A stretch of 64,000 nucleotides of DNA from an uncultured Paracoccaceae bacterium (lineage in GTDB: Bacteria > Pseudomonadota > Alphaproteobacteria > Rhodobacterales > Rhodobacteraceae). The notes beneath the pieces were generated by a model. That model saw nothing but the letters and a program-made list of their open reading frames with translations. It did no database searches and was not told the DNA's origin. The position numbers and the translations under genes were made by a program. Of this stretch, positions 8,820 to 24,844 are shown piece after piece. Position 1 is the first letter of the stretch. Every line of letters begins with the position of its first letter. Where the stretch lies: contig CANLVD010000017.1 in assembly GCA_947494445.1 (NCBI GenBank), forward strand, positions 1 through 64,000, written 5' to 3'.

Positions 8820-9112
8820 AGCGTCACCTCCTCGGAGAATGAGAATTCGCAAAGTTCCATGAATTCCAGATCGCCTGTCAGGCGCGTCCAGACACGCTCA
8901 AGCCAGTTGGCCCGGGTGATCGTGGCGGTGCGATCCTCAGTGATCACCTCGCCGTAGGCTGCCAGCACCGGCTCGCCATGGACCAGCACTTCGTCACCGG
9001 GGTGAACGATCGCGCCATTGTTGAACCGCACATGGGCGTGCAGGCTTTCAAATGTATGGGAAACCTCCACCGTACAGGGGGCTTCCTCTCGTCTTCTCGC
9101 AAATATAGACAT
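8816..9112 (-). CDS. Conserved small photosynthesis-cluster protein (98 aa), unknown role
   Basis: The 98-residue soluble protein starts [28 protein letters not shown]. It looks beta-rich with a short charged C-terminus ([13 protein letters not shown]). It lies between puhC and acsF, four bases after puhC, and overlaps acsF by ATGA. Small uncharacterised genes occupy this place in related clusters. The [11 protein letters not shown] segment resembles a small barrel-type loop, but no function can be assigned. Coupling to acsF suggests a role in the cyclase step or in complex assembly, which is an inference from position. Confidence 0.8.
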   Translation of the reverse strand: MSIFARRREEAPCTVEVSHTFESLHAHVRFNNGAIVHPGDEVLVHGEPVLAAYGEVITEDRTATITRANWLERVWTRLTGDLEFMELCEFSFSEEVTL

Positions 9113-9116
9113 CGTG

Positions 9117-9596
9117 TTACCCTTTGTTTTGTTGACTTTTCAGCAGGGCCATGAAGGCAGCCGTGTTGTCACGGCCAAATCCTGCAAGCTCTGCCCGCCA
9201 GCCGGTCAGATCATCGCGTAAACCGATGTGACCGTCCGAGAAGCGGACAAGGCGGATCGGAGCTGACGGGTCTATGCCCACCTTGCCCCTTTCCCGTGCG
9301 AGGGTGCGCCAGACACCCGCGATGAACCCGCCTTTCGACGGGTCGAGATCTGCGATCAATGTGCCATCGGCATCAAAGACCTTGGCGGCTCCGGACATGG
9401 AGCCATAAAGCTGGATCGTGCGTTCCTCGATGATCGGAATATCCGGTGGCATGGCGGCCAGTGGCTGATCGGTGACCCGTGCAAACGTCACGATCAGAAG
9501 GCTGGTCAGAACCAGACCCAGCATCGCCCACAACAGAACGGCTGGTACCTGTTCCTTGTCGGTGCGCTGATCGCTGTCGTAACGGGCATTTGCCAT
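9117..9596 (-). CDS. puhC: Photosynthetic complex assembly protein PuhC
   Basis: The 159-residue protein starts MANARYDSDQRTDKEQVPAV. One N-terminal membrane helix (VLLWAMLGLVLTSLLIVTFA) is followed by a periplasmic domain with ERTIQLYG and GGFIAGVWRTLARERGK. PuhC is needed for efficient assembly of the RC-LH1 core. I chose the ATG at 9596 because AAGGAG precedes it and the helix then sits where the family has it; the longer frame to 9764 only reads the puhB region out of frame. It lies in the conserved puhA-B-C order. Confidence 0.92.
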   Translation of the reverse strand: MANARYDSDQRTDKEQVPAVLLWAMLGLVLTSLLIVTFARVTDQPLAAMPPDIPIIEERTIQLYGSMSGAAKVFDADGTLIADLDPSKGGFIAGVWRTLARERGKVGIDPSAPIRLVRFSDGHIGLRDDLTGWRAELAGFGRDNTAAFMALLKSQQNKG

Positions 9597-9609
9597 CGGG
9601 ATCTTCTCC

Positions 9610-10239
9610 TTATTCCGCCGGAACCGGGGATACTTGCGGTGTCTGTGCCTTGACCTCGGCCACACGTGTCGTTGCATGCTCTGCCAGAAGGCGCGCAACT
9701 TTTTCCGCGTCGGGAATGCAGCGCAGCGCGGGCTGGGTGGGCGCCATCTTCCAGGGCCGCACATGGGGCCAGCACACCAGATAGGACAGCCGCGTTTCGC
9801 CCAGAAGCGACATGACGATCGTGCCCGAGCCGTTCTTGCGCAGCTTCAGATCAGCCGATCCGATCCACTGGTAAGGCAGGTTCAGCGTCACGGTCAGGGC
9901 CGCACCAATGCGCATCGCCACACGGCGGTTGGTGATCGTGTAGACGGTGGCGCGCGCCATGACATAGCCCATCACCGCCAGGATCAGACCGACGACCGCG
10001 CCAAGGATCAGGAAGGGTGAGGCCGCCTGAACAGCCCCCACCACACCGACCTGATCCACGACCGAGATGCCGCGCCACAGTGCCAGAAGCACGAAATACC
10101 CCAAAATCCAGTTCAGGTTCAACGCCTCTCGGGTCAGCGCAAGCCAGTCGGGACGGCCCTGCCAGAGGATGTTCTCCCCCTCAGGTGGCCGTTCCGGCAA
10201 ACCCTCCACGGGTTCCATCTGAAAATCGTCATGAGGCAT
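9610..10239 (-). CDS. puhB: Photosynthetic complex assembly protein PuhB
   Basis: The 209-residue membrane protein starts MPHDDFQMEPVEGLPERPPEGENILWQGRP. It has a bacterial PH-type layout: LWQGRPDW, then three hydrophobic segments, then the domain signature VYTITNRRVAMRIG. PuhB acts as a dimeric factor in reaction-centre assembly. GGAGG stands upstream of the ATG. It follows puhA in the bchF superoperon. The C-terminal tail is alanine- and proline-rich. Confidence 0.93.
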   Translation of the reverse strand: MPHDDFQMEPVEGLPERPPEGENILWQGRPDWLALTREALNLNWILGYFVLLALWRGISVVDQVGVVGAVQAASPFLILGAVVGLILAVMGYVMARATVYTITNRRVAMRIGAALTVTLNLPYQWIGSADLKLRKNGSGTIVMSLLGETRLSYLVCWPHVRPWKMAPTQPALRCIPDAEKVARLLAEHATTRVAEVKAQTPQVSPVPAE

Positions 10240-10255
10240 CCCGGCGACCCTCCCC

Positions 10256-11020
10256 TTACGGCGTCAAAAGCGGTTCTTGGCGGGCAGGCGACGCATAAAG
10301 CGTGCCGCCACAATAGTATCCGCAGATCTTCTCTTCTTCGAGCTTGGTCACCTGATCAGGCGACTTCGTCTTCGGCACGCCAGAGAATTGCGCCCCATAG
10401 ATCGATTTCACCTTCACATGACTGCCCCAGACCCTGAGCAATGTCATAGGAATGAGCCGCTTGCCGCCTTGATCAAGATCAACCTCAAGGTACCGCACCA
10501 GCTGCTCAGGCTCATCAATCCACAGATCCGAAATCTTGCCGACAATCTCGCCGTCACCAGCCTTTACCGGCAGACCACGCGGATCACGACCGGCGGATAC
10601 AGCAAAGGCCTCCATCAGGCGCATCGGCTTGATCTTGGCGTGACCATGAGCGTCCAGTTCAGGCACATCCTGTCGTGGCGCCCAGGAAGCGGGGCCGACC
10701 CCGTCGGCCATGGGATCGCCTGTCGGCTCAAACGGATACCCCTCGGCCACGGCAGTGCGGCGCAGCGCCACCTCGCGGCCCTCGGGTTTCAAGTCAGGCA
10801 CGGTCACTTCGCCACGACCACCAAACAGCTTGAAGGTCTTTGGCTCAGGCACCGGAAACGGCCCCTGATTGGGCGAGATGTCGCCATCGTCGTTTTCCAG
10901 CGGATAGCCTTCGCGCATATTTTCGGTCTGAAGATAGTAGATCAGACCGGCGAAAAAGATCCAGAACAGGTACAGCGCAAGCTGTGCCAGATCAAAGTCG
11001 CCGAAGAATGGTTCTGTCAT
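10256..11020 (-). CDS. puhA: Photosynthetic reaction centre subunit H
   Basis: The 254-residue protein has a single N-terminal membrane helix ([29 protein letters not shown]) and a cytoplasmic PRC-barrel domain with [30 protein letters not shown]. It caps the L/M core and helps protons reach QB. AGGAGACC precedes the ATG. It sits after lhaA, the usual bchM-lhaA-puhA order, and the stop-to-start gaps to both neighbours are short. Confidence 0.97.
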   Translation of the reverse strand: MTEPFFGDFDLAQLALYLFWIFFAGLIYYLQTENMREGYPLENDDGDISPNQGPFPVPEPKTFKLFGGRGEVTVPDLKPEGREVALRRTAVAEGYPFEPTGDPMADGVGPASWAPRQDVPELDAHGHAKIKPMRLMEAFAVSAGRDPRGLPVKAGDGEIVGKISDLWIDEPEQLVRYLEVDLDQGGKRLIPMTLLRVWGSHVKVKSIYGAQFSGVPKTKSPDQVTKLEEEKICGYYCGGTLYASPARQEPLLTP

Positions 11021-11041
11021 GATGGTCTCCTGTTCCGGCGG

Positions 11042-12484
11042 TTAGGTAGGAAATTCCGTAAGGCCGATCTTGTCGGCCTCAAGAAACTTCTTGCGTTCAA
11101 GCGACCGCACGCCCTTGGCCAGCGGTCCCAATGCGATGAGGGTCAGGAACAAAAGCCCGACCTCGATGTGATAAACAGACAGATAGCCAGTCGCGGGCGT
11201 CTCAAGCGCCTTGCCCAGCGCACCGGTCATGGCCCAGCTTGAGACGACGTCGCGCAAGCCTCCGCCAATGGCGATGCCAAAGCCCGCAGCCGTGGCCTGT
11301 GACGCGCCCCAGGCTCCCAGCGCCAAACCGCGCCCGGCGATGCCTTCAACGGGCATGGTCATAGCGGCAATCAGCGTGGCGACAGCAAAGATGCCCGCCC
11401 CGAACCCGATCAACGCAGCACCTGCAAAGAACAGCGGCACCAGCGCCATGGGCGCCGACAGGGTCACTGCCGTAAAGGCGATGATGCCAACCACCACGCC
11501 GCGCGCCGCCATCAGATAAGGGTTCAGCCCATGGTTCAGCCATTTGGCCGCCAGCCCGAAACCGACCAGCGCGCCTGCCGCCCATATCGCGGTCAGCAGG
11601 GTCGTGGCCGAGACCGACATGTCGAGAATTTCGCCGCCAAATGGCTCAAGCAGAACGTCCTGCATGGAAAAGGCCATGGTCCCCAACGCCACAACAGCCA
11701 GCAGTTTGCCAGCCTGACCGCCGCGCGAATAATCACTCCAGGCTTGTGCAAAGCTTGGACGGGGGGCTGCACGCTCCTCGCGGGTCATCGGGCGCACCCG
11801 CTCCTGTTTCCAGAGCGCGATCATGTTCAGTACCAGCGTGACCACGGCCGCGCCCTGTACCACCTGCACCAGTCTCAGGGCCGAGAAGTCGCGAAGCAGC
11901 AGGCCGATGATCACGGCAGATACACCCATCCCGGCCAGAAAGCTGACATAGAGCAGCGCCACGACCCGTGGCCGTGTCTCATCAGTTGCCCGGTCAGAGG
12001 CAAGAGCCAGGCCCGCGGTCTGCGTCATGTGCAGCCCGAGCCCGGTCATCAGAAAGGCCAATCCCGCCAGAACCTCACCGGCCCAGCTTGGCCCCAGTGT
12101 CTGATCGCCTGACAGCACCAGCAACGCAAAGGGCATGATGGCCAGCCCGCCAAACTGCCAGAGCGAACCGAACCAGATATACGGCACCCGTTTCCAGCCA
12201 ATCGCCGACTTGTATGTGTCCGAGCGGAACCCCAGCAGCGCCCGGAACGGTGCCACCAGCACCGGCAGTGCGATCATGATCGCAACCACGAACGCCGCCA
12301 CGCCAAGTTCGACAATCATCACCCGGTTCAAGGTGCCCAGCACCATCACCGTGGCCATGCCGACGCTCACCTGAAACAGCGACAGGCGCAGCAACTGACC
12401 AAGAGGCAACCCATCCGAGGCTGCATCCGCAAAGGGCAGATACTTGATGCCGATCCTGGCCATGGTTGAGCGCGGAATGATCAT
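11042..12484 (-). CDS. lhaA: Light-harvesting 1 assembly factor LhaA (PucC family, 12-TM)
   Basis: The 480-residue MFS-fold protein has about 12 membrane helices. The start is MIIPRSTMARIGIKYLPFADAASDGLPLGQLLRLSLFQVS, with the family segment VMVLGTLNRVMIVELGV and FRSDTYKSAIGWKRVPYIW. LhaA helps LH1 assembly and probably delivers pigment. The ATG overlaps the bchM stop (TGATG). A second, shorter family member lies at 25741. Confidence 0.95.
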   Translation of the reverse strand: MIIPRSTMARIGIKYLPFADAASDGLPLGQLLRLSLFQVSVGMATVMVLGTLNRVMIVELGVAAFVVAIMIALPVLVAPFRALLGFRSDTYKSAIGWKRVPYIWFGSLWQFGGLAIMPFALLVLSGDQTLGPSWAGEVLAGLAFLMTGLGLHMTQTAGLALASDRATDETRPRVVALLYVSFLAGMGVSAVIIGLLLRDFSALRLVQVVQGAAVVTLVLNMIALWKQERVRPMTREERAAPRPSFAQAWSDYSRGGQAGKLLAVVALGTMAFSMQDVLLEPFGGEILDMSVSATTLLTAIWAAGALVGFGLAAKWLNHGLNPYLMAARGVVVGIIAFTAVTLSAPMALVPLFFAGAALIGFGAGIFAVATLIAAMTMPVEGIAGRGLALGAWGASQATAAGFGIAIGGGLRDVVSSWAMTGALGKALETPATGYLSVYHIEVGLLFLTLIALGPLAKGVRSLERKKFLEADKIGLTEFPT

Positions 12485-13175
12485 CAGCGTGACAACTCCA
12501 GTGCATGCGAGATGTAGAAGCCCGAATTAACCTGAAGGATCGACTTCAGCTCCCGCCGCTCCAGCGTGCCAGTCCCGTTCAGGGCCTTGGTCAGCCGGGT
12601 CTGGGAAATCGGCACAATCGCGGGGGAGCGGTCAGAACGCGGGAACAGTTTTCCCGCCAGATGCATAGCGCTCAGCAAAGTGGTCTTGGGCGCAACCGTG
12701 AACGCAATCCGCTGATCAACCTGACGGCTCAGACCATCAAGCGCACGCGCTATGTCATCAGCCTCATAGTGGATCAGGCTGTCCATCGCGATCGCGAAAT
12801 CGAACTGGCCGTGATACGGGTCAAGCATATCACCGGCCTTGAACGTGATCCGGTCCAACAGATGCTCCGGCGTGCGATTGCGCGCGACCTCCAGAAGCGA
12901 GGGCGAGATGTCGACGGCCAGCACTTCGGCACCGCGTTCGGCCAGTTCGATGCTCATCTGGCCGGCACCAGCACCCGCATCCAGCACACGCGCACCGCTC
13001 AGGTCGGTTGGCAAGGCGCTGATCAGCGCTGCCCGCATCCGGTCACGGCCAGCCCGCACGGTCTGGCGGATCCGGCTCACCGGTGCATCAGACGTCAACC
13101 GCTCCCATGTTTTGGAAGCGGTCCGGTCGAAATAGGTCTCAAGCCTTTCGCGCGTCTGGTCGTAGGTCTGGCCCA

Positions 13176-13176
<1 letters not shown>
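12484..13176 (-). CDS. bchM: Mg-protoporphyrin IX O-methyltransferase
   Basis: The 230-residue SAM-dependent methyltransferase has motif I VLDAGAGAGQMSIELAERGAEVLAVDIS and AMDSLIHYE. It makes Mg-protoporphyrin IX monomethyl ester, the substrate of AcsF. The start is the ATG at 13176 (MGQTYDQTRERLETYFDRT), overlapping the bchL stop by TGATG; a TTG lies one codon upstream. It is placed between bchL and lhaA as in Rhodobacter. Confidence 0.96.
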
Positions 13177-20930
<7,754 letters not shown>

Positions 20931-20981
20931 GTGCCGACTCCTCCAATCAATTACCACCCAAGGTACCCGGAGCGTGAAAAG

Positions 20982-20999
20982 TGTCAATTAAAACTTACA
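20982..20999. promoter_or_regulatory. PpsR/CrtJ box, bchF-ppaA intergenic
   Basis: The sequence TGTCAATTAAAACTTACA fits TGT-N12-ACA exactly. On the minus strand it contains TTGACA, a possible -35 element of the bchF promoter, so bound PpsR would block bchF transcription. It lies in the divergent bchF/ppaA region, about 50 bp from the chosen bchF start. Confidence 0.75.
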
Positions 21000-21223
21000 T
21001 TTTAAAAGTTGACATTCCGCTCGGGCGTCTGCATTTTTGGACAGAAATCGACGGCTTGACGCCACAGCTTGGACGCCAACCGACTTTATTTTGAACCCAG
21101 CCTCTTTTTAGGGGCTTTTAGGCTTGGCCTACTTTGACTTTCGCCAGAATTAGTCCACTATGACTTTCAGCGCCCTGACGACGTGGATACCCATGGTCTC
21201 GGCTGGTGCGAAGGGAAGTTCAG
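21000..21223. other. Divergent bchF/ppaA intergenic region
   Basis: About 220 bp are without a gene. I see no second exact TGT-N12-ACA box; a partial ACATTTTAAAAGTTGACA at 20997-21015 has only the ACA half. GCCTCTTTTTAGGGGCTTTTAGGC near 21100-21125 is a weak imperfect repeat. Confidence 0.4.
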
Positions 21224-22006
21224 ATGTCCAGCAACGGCGGCAATGGTTCGGGTAAAAAGTCCGGCCCAGATGTCAGGGGTGACATTGGGGCATTGGCACG
21301 CAAGGCAATCGCTGTCCTTGCGGCAGAGAATGGTCGTACCACGGGTGCTTTGCGGAAATTTCGTCTGAATGAGTTTTGCGATGCACTGGTGCATCCCGAC
21401 GACAGCCGCCGCAAGGAACTGCTGGACGACTTCATCAACTACGGTGTGACCACGCGGGAGATTTTTGACGATTTGGTCCCCAACGCCGCCCGCATACTTG
21501 GCGAGCGCTGGAACGATGACAGCCTGACCTTCACTCAGGTGACCGTGGGCGCTGCCCGCCTTCAGGAAATCATCCGCAGCTTCGATAATGAATACGCCCA
21601 CGACAGCAAGGCCATTCCGCTGGGCCAGCGCATCCTCGTGGCCGTGCCCGACGGGCAGGACCATACACTCGGTGCGCTGATCGCTGCCAGCCAGTTTCGC
21701 CGGATGGGTCTTTGGGTGCATCTGGCCATTGCGCTCTCGGACGCGGAACTGGAAGCCATGGTCAGCGACACACGCTTTGCCATGATCGGCCTGTCCATCG
21801 GACATCCGCGCGACCATGGCCGTTTGTCACTTCTGATCAAACGCCTCAGACAATGCGCACCCGAGGTGCCCATCATCGTGGGTGGCAGTTCAATATCATC
21901 CGGCGTCGACCTCAGATCGGTCCTTGGCGCGGATCTGGTTTCAATTGATTTGCAAGAAGTCTTTGACTTTTGCGGATTCGATCCATCTATAAGTTTTGAC
22001 AAGTAG
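21224..22006 (+). CDS. ppaA: Cobalamin-binding photosynthesis regulator PpaA/AerR
   Basis: The 260-residue protein has a helical cap region (EFCDALVHPDDSRRKELLDDFINYGVT) followed by a B12-binding Rossmann-type domain (GQRILVAVPDGQDHTLGALIAASQFRRMG). The histidine in DGQDHTLG is the expected cobalamin ligand; the canonical DxHxxG has Q in the first place. Homologues act with PpsR/CrtJ as light- and B12-dependent antirepressors. The ATG at 21224 follows GAAGGGA. It runs into ppsR, nearly overlapping it. Confidence 0.93.
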   Translation: MSSNGGNGSGKKSGPDVRGDIGALARKAIAVLAAENGRTTGALRKFRLNEFCDALVHPDDSRRKELLDDFINYGVTTREIFDDLVPNAARILGERWNDDSLTFTQVTVGAARLQEIIRSFDNEYAHDSKAIPLGQRILVAVPDGQDHTLGALIAASQFRRMGLWVHLAIALSDAELEAMVSDTRFAMIGLSIGHPRDHGRLSLLIKRLRQCAPEVPIIVGGSSISSGVDLRSVLGADLVSIDLQEVFDFCGFDPSISFDK

Positions 22007-22046
22007 GATTGAAGCGTTGGCACAGCGAACAAGCCTTCAGGAAAAT

Positions 22047-23480
22047 ATGAGACGTAACGTGGATAGTCGGACGTCTTCGAACGCAAGCTCTGAGGAGATA
22101 GGGTCAGGTCTGGCCCCCCAGAAGATTGCGCACATTCTGGCGGCGTCCAGTGATATCCAGATCATCATAGACAGCGTCGGCATGATCAAGGCCGTGTCAG
22201 CAGAACCCCAGCTTACGGATGTTCTGAAAACAGGCGACTGGTCGGGCAGTGACCTGCGGGAGTCTCTGACGGTTGAAAGCATCACCAAGCTGGAAAGCCT
22301 TCTGGACCACCTCGCGAATGAAAATCCCGATGCCACACGCTCCCTTGAGCTCAATCACCTGATTGGTGGCAAGTCGGATTGCCCGATCCGCTATGTGGCC
22401 ATGCGCACTGGTGATGATGAGGAGTTGATCCTGATCGGTCAGAACCTGACCACCGTGGCCGACATGCAGCAACAGTTGGTCAAGGCCCAGCAGGCGCTTG
22501 ACAAGGATTACGAAAAATACCGTTACGTCGACACCCGCTACCGGGCGATCATGGACGCCTCGACAGAGCCGCTGGTTTTCGCCGAAAGCGCGTCTGGCAA
22601 GATCATCGATCTGAACGATGCCGCCGCCAAGCTGTTTGCCGGCACCCGTGAGGGTCTGATCGGTTCAAGCTTCGGACAGCAATTCTCCGACATGCAGCGG
22701 CAGGAATTCTTCTCGGGTCTGGATCGCGACCGCGCGGCTCACGCCTCCAGCCCGGTGGATACCACGACCCTGCGCACAAACCGTGCCGTGCGGATCTATC
22801 CAACTTCGATGAGGGCCGCAGGCGAACGTCTTGTGCTTTGCCGGATCGAACTTTTGGATGATCAGGCGCGCAGCACGATGGACGCCGCACTTCATGGCCT
22901 GTTCGAAGCAGGCTCCGACGCCATTGTGCTGGCGGATGCCCGCGGATCGATCAATAGCGCCAATGACGCGTTCCTGTCGCTCTGCGACATCTCCGACGAC
23001 AAGGACGTAAACGGCAAGTCCTTCGCCGAGTTTCTTGGCCGGGGGGGCATTGACCTCAAGGTTCTTCTGGAAAACGCCTCGCGCAATGGCCGTATGCGGC
23101 TTTACGCGACAAAACTGGCCAGCCGGTTCGGCGGCCAGATCTCGGTCGAGATCGCAACGACCCGTCTTGCCGACACGCCGGACAGCGGCTTCGCTTTCGT
23201 CATCCGCGACACATCCCGTCTGGAAGGCATGCGCGAGACATCCGCCCCCGTCACGGATGAAGCGATGCGCAATGTCATGGAACTTGTGGGCTCTGCCCCG
23301 CTGCGCGACATCGTCGCTGCAACCACCGATGTGGTTGAGCGGATGTGTATCGAAACGGCCGTGGAACTGACCCAGAACAACCGCGTTGCCGCGGCCGAGA
23401 TGCTGGGCCTGTCACGTCAGAGCCTTTACGTGAAACTGCGCAAGTTCAACCTGCAGAACAAGAACGCGATGCCCGACTAG
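22047..23480 (+). CDS. ppsR: Photosynthesis repressor PpsR/CrtJ
   Basis: The 477-residue redox-sensing repressor has an N-terminal PAS-like domain (from APQKIAHILAASSDIQIII), a glutamine-rich linker helix (MQQQLVKAQQALDKDYEKYRYVDTRYRAIMDASTEPLV), two further PAS domains and a Fis-type helix-turn-helix (NRVAAAEMLGLSRQSLYVKLRKF). The conserved redox cysteine stands in VERMCIETAVELT, at about residue 434. The start is uncertain: the ATG at 22047 has AGGA close by, while TTG codons at 22017 and 21996 would extend the protein into the ppaA end. It should bind the TGT-N12-ACA boxes listed here. Confidence 0.94.
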   Translation: MRRNVDSRTSSNASSEEIGSGLAPQKIAHILAASSDIQIIIDSVGMIKAVSAEPQLTDVLKTGDWSGSDLRESLTVESITKLESLLDHLANENPDATRSLELNHLIGGKSDCPIRYVAMRTGDDEELILIGQNLTTVADMQQQLVKAQQALDKDYEKYRYVDTRYRAIMDASTEPLVFAESASGKIIDLNDAAAKLFAGTREGLIGSSFGQQFSDMQRQEFFSGLDRDRAAHASSPVDTTTLRTNRAVRIYPTSMRAAGERLVLCRIELLDDQARSTMDAALHGLFEAGSDAIVLADARGSINSANDAFLSLCDISDDKDVNGKSFAEFLGRGGIDLKVLLENASRNGRMRLYATKLASRFGGQISVEIATTRLADTPDSGFAFVIRDTSRLEGMRETSAPVTDEAMRNVMELVGSAPLRDIVAATTDVVERMCIETAVELTQNNRVAAAEMLGLSRQSLYVKLRKFNLQNKNAMPD

Positions 23481-23494
23481 GGCAGCGCGCTCTT

Positions 23495-24691
23495 TCAGAT
23501 CTCCACATCCTTGGCGTAAGGCACATGGGTCTCTCCCCGGGCGAGACTGCCGACCAGTGACTGCGGCTCGTCCCTGACCAGAACCCCTTCGCCCTCCATA
23601 TGGTACCGGCCCGTGGCCAGCTTGCGCTTTTCATAGGCCTCCGTATCCAGATCATTGGTGTTGAACTTGCTGTCCTTGGCCTGCTGACGCCGCAACCGCG
23701 TGCGCTTTGATACGATGTGGCTCAGCGCCGGTGCGTTCTTGGACAGATGCCCGAAAATCTCGCGATAGGCTTTCGGTGCAACCTCCGGCGATCTGTCATC
23801 AAGCATCAGCATCAATCGCTCCGGGTCCGTCACGCCGATGTCCTTGTCCTTGATGTCCATCCCGCCATTGCCCAGCCCGGACCGGTCAAACAGAACATCC
23901 CACAGGGTGTGCCCTTCCTTCTGGTTCGTGGGCCGCACACCGGAATCCCCGACATCCTCCTGCTCCAGCTCCACACCACCCAGATTGATGTTGATCAGCA
24001 GGTCCTTGGGCGTGAAGTGAAAGCCCTTGGGCGGTTCCGCCGCAATATTGGCCGAAAACCCGCCGCTCATGCCGAACATCAGAATGTACCACTGAATGCG
24101 GTGGGTAAACTCGCCATGGGTCATTGCCGCAACCAGCGCGCCATAGTCGTTGAACAGCGCACCTTTCCGGGCCTGACTTGTGAAGTCATCCGCCGACAAC
24201 AGGCGGGTGTAGTTCGACACGGCCGATCCCAGCCCGCACTGCTTTTCCCGTACAGCCAATGCACGCGTCAGATGGCGGGAGTTCGGCTCCTCTGCCTTGC
24301 TCATTTTCCATTGCGCGTTGATGTCCTGTTCAAGCTGCTGAAGCGCCTTGCTGACCGTCCCGCCCAAATCCCGCAGGATCTTGCGCGCGGCAATCGCATC
24401 TTGTGCGATCCGCTTCTTGTTGCGGTTCGGATCATCCTCATCCTTGGTCATGGCGGACTTGTAGCGCTTGACGGTGTTTTTCAGTTTGACCTCATTCTTC
24501 GGCCCGCCAAACCGCTGGACGACCCCGTTTCGTGCGGGCTTTGCTGCGCGCCCATCGGCCATGCGCTGAAGGCTTTGCAAACCACGCACCTGCGGCGCGC
24601 CTTCGGCCAGCTGCGCCAATCCACGATGGGTGGGTGCCGCAGTCCGCGTCTGACCCTGCTTTTGCCGTCTGCGCCTCTCACGAATTGCCAT
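23495..24691 (-). CDS. Unusual protein with contractile-injection-cargo-like N-terminus, inside photosynthesis cluster
   Basis: The 398-residue protein has a very basic start (MAIRERRRRQKQGQTR). Residues 25-61 read LAQLAEGAPQVRGLQSLQRM, then ADGRAAKP and NGVVQRF. This resembles the AxxxPQV..LQ.MAD..VVQR linker that precedes toxin or effector domains in extracellular contractile injection systems and DUF4157-type proteins. The rest is an unassigned domain with FNDYGALVAAMTHGEFTHRI at 180-199, followed by QWYILM, and a basic C-terminal third. It lies on the minus strand between ppsR and bchG, ending 14 bp after ppsR. GGGGGA precedes the ATG. The gene is clear; the function is not known. Confidence 0.75.
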   Translation of the reverse strand: MAIRERRRRQKQGQTRTAAPTHRGLAQLAEGAPQVRGLQSLQRMADGRAAKPARNGVVQRFGGPKNEVKLKNTVKRYKSAMTKDEDDPNRNKKRIAQDAIAARKILRDLGGTVSKALQQLEQDINAQWKMSKAEEPNSRHLTRALAVREKQCGLGSAVSNYTRLLSADDFTSQARKGALFNDYGALVAAMTHGEFTHRIQWYILMFGMSGGFSANIAAEPPKGFHFTPKDLLININLGGVELEQEDVGDSGVRPTNQKEGHTLWDVLFDRSGLGNGGMDIKDKDIGVTDPERLMLMLDDRSPEVAPKAYREIFGHLSKNAPALSHIVSKRTRLRRQQAKDSKFNTNDLDTEAYEKRKLATGRYHMEGEGVLVRDEPQSLVGSLARGETHVPYAKDVEI

Positions 24692-24824
24692 GGTTGATGT
24701 CCCCCAGGGCCAAGCCTAGCCACTCGGCAAGGCTGCGTCTACGTCCGGGCAGATTTGCCATGCTCAGGGATCGAGCGCATCATTCCCGTTGCCCGGTTTC
24801 AAAATCCCTTGACCAATTTCATTA

Positions 24825-24842
24825 TGTAACGTGTAATTGACA
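24825..24842. promoter_or_regulatory. PpsR/CrtJ box abutting the bchG start
   Basis: TGTAACGTGTAATTGACA fits TGT-N12-ACA and ends two bases before the bchG ATG at 24845. Its last five bases also form an inverted repeat TGACA-N7-TGTCA (24838-24854) with the ATG in the loop. No ribosome site is visible before bchG, so the transcript may be leaderless or very short-leadered. Confidence 0.65.
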
Positions 24843-24844
24843 GT

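Noticed and set aside
20931-20987. Longer bchF start at a TTG at 20987
   Set aside because: That codon is inside a PpsR box and probable -35 element and has no ribosome site; the TTG at 20930 has GGAGGAG at the right distance.
20997-21015. Second PpsR box next to the bchF box
   Set aside because: ACATTTTAAAAGTTGACA has ACA instead of TGT at the left arm, so only half of the motif is present.
22004-22046. ppsR start at TTG 21996 or 22017
   Set aside because: Possible, but the ATG at 22047 is nearer to the conserved domain and has AGGA upstream; kept only as an alternative.
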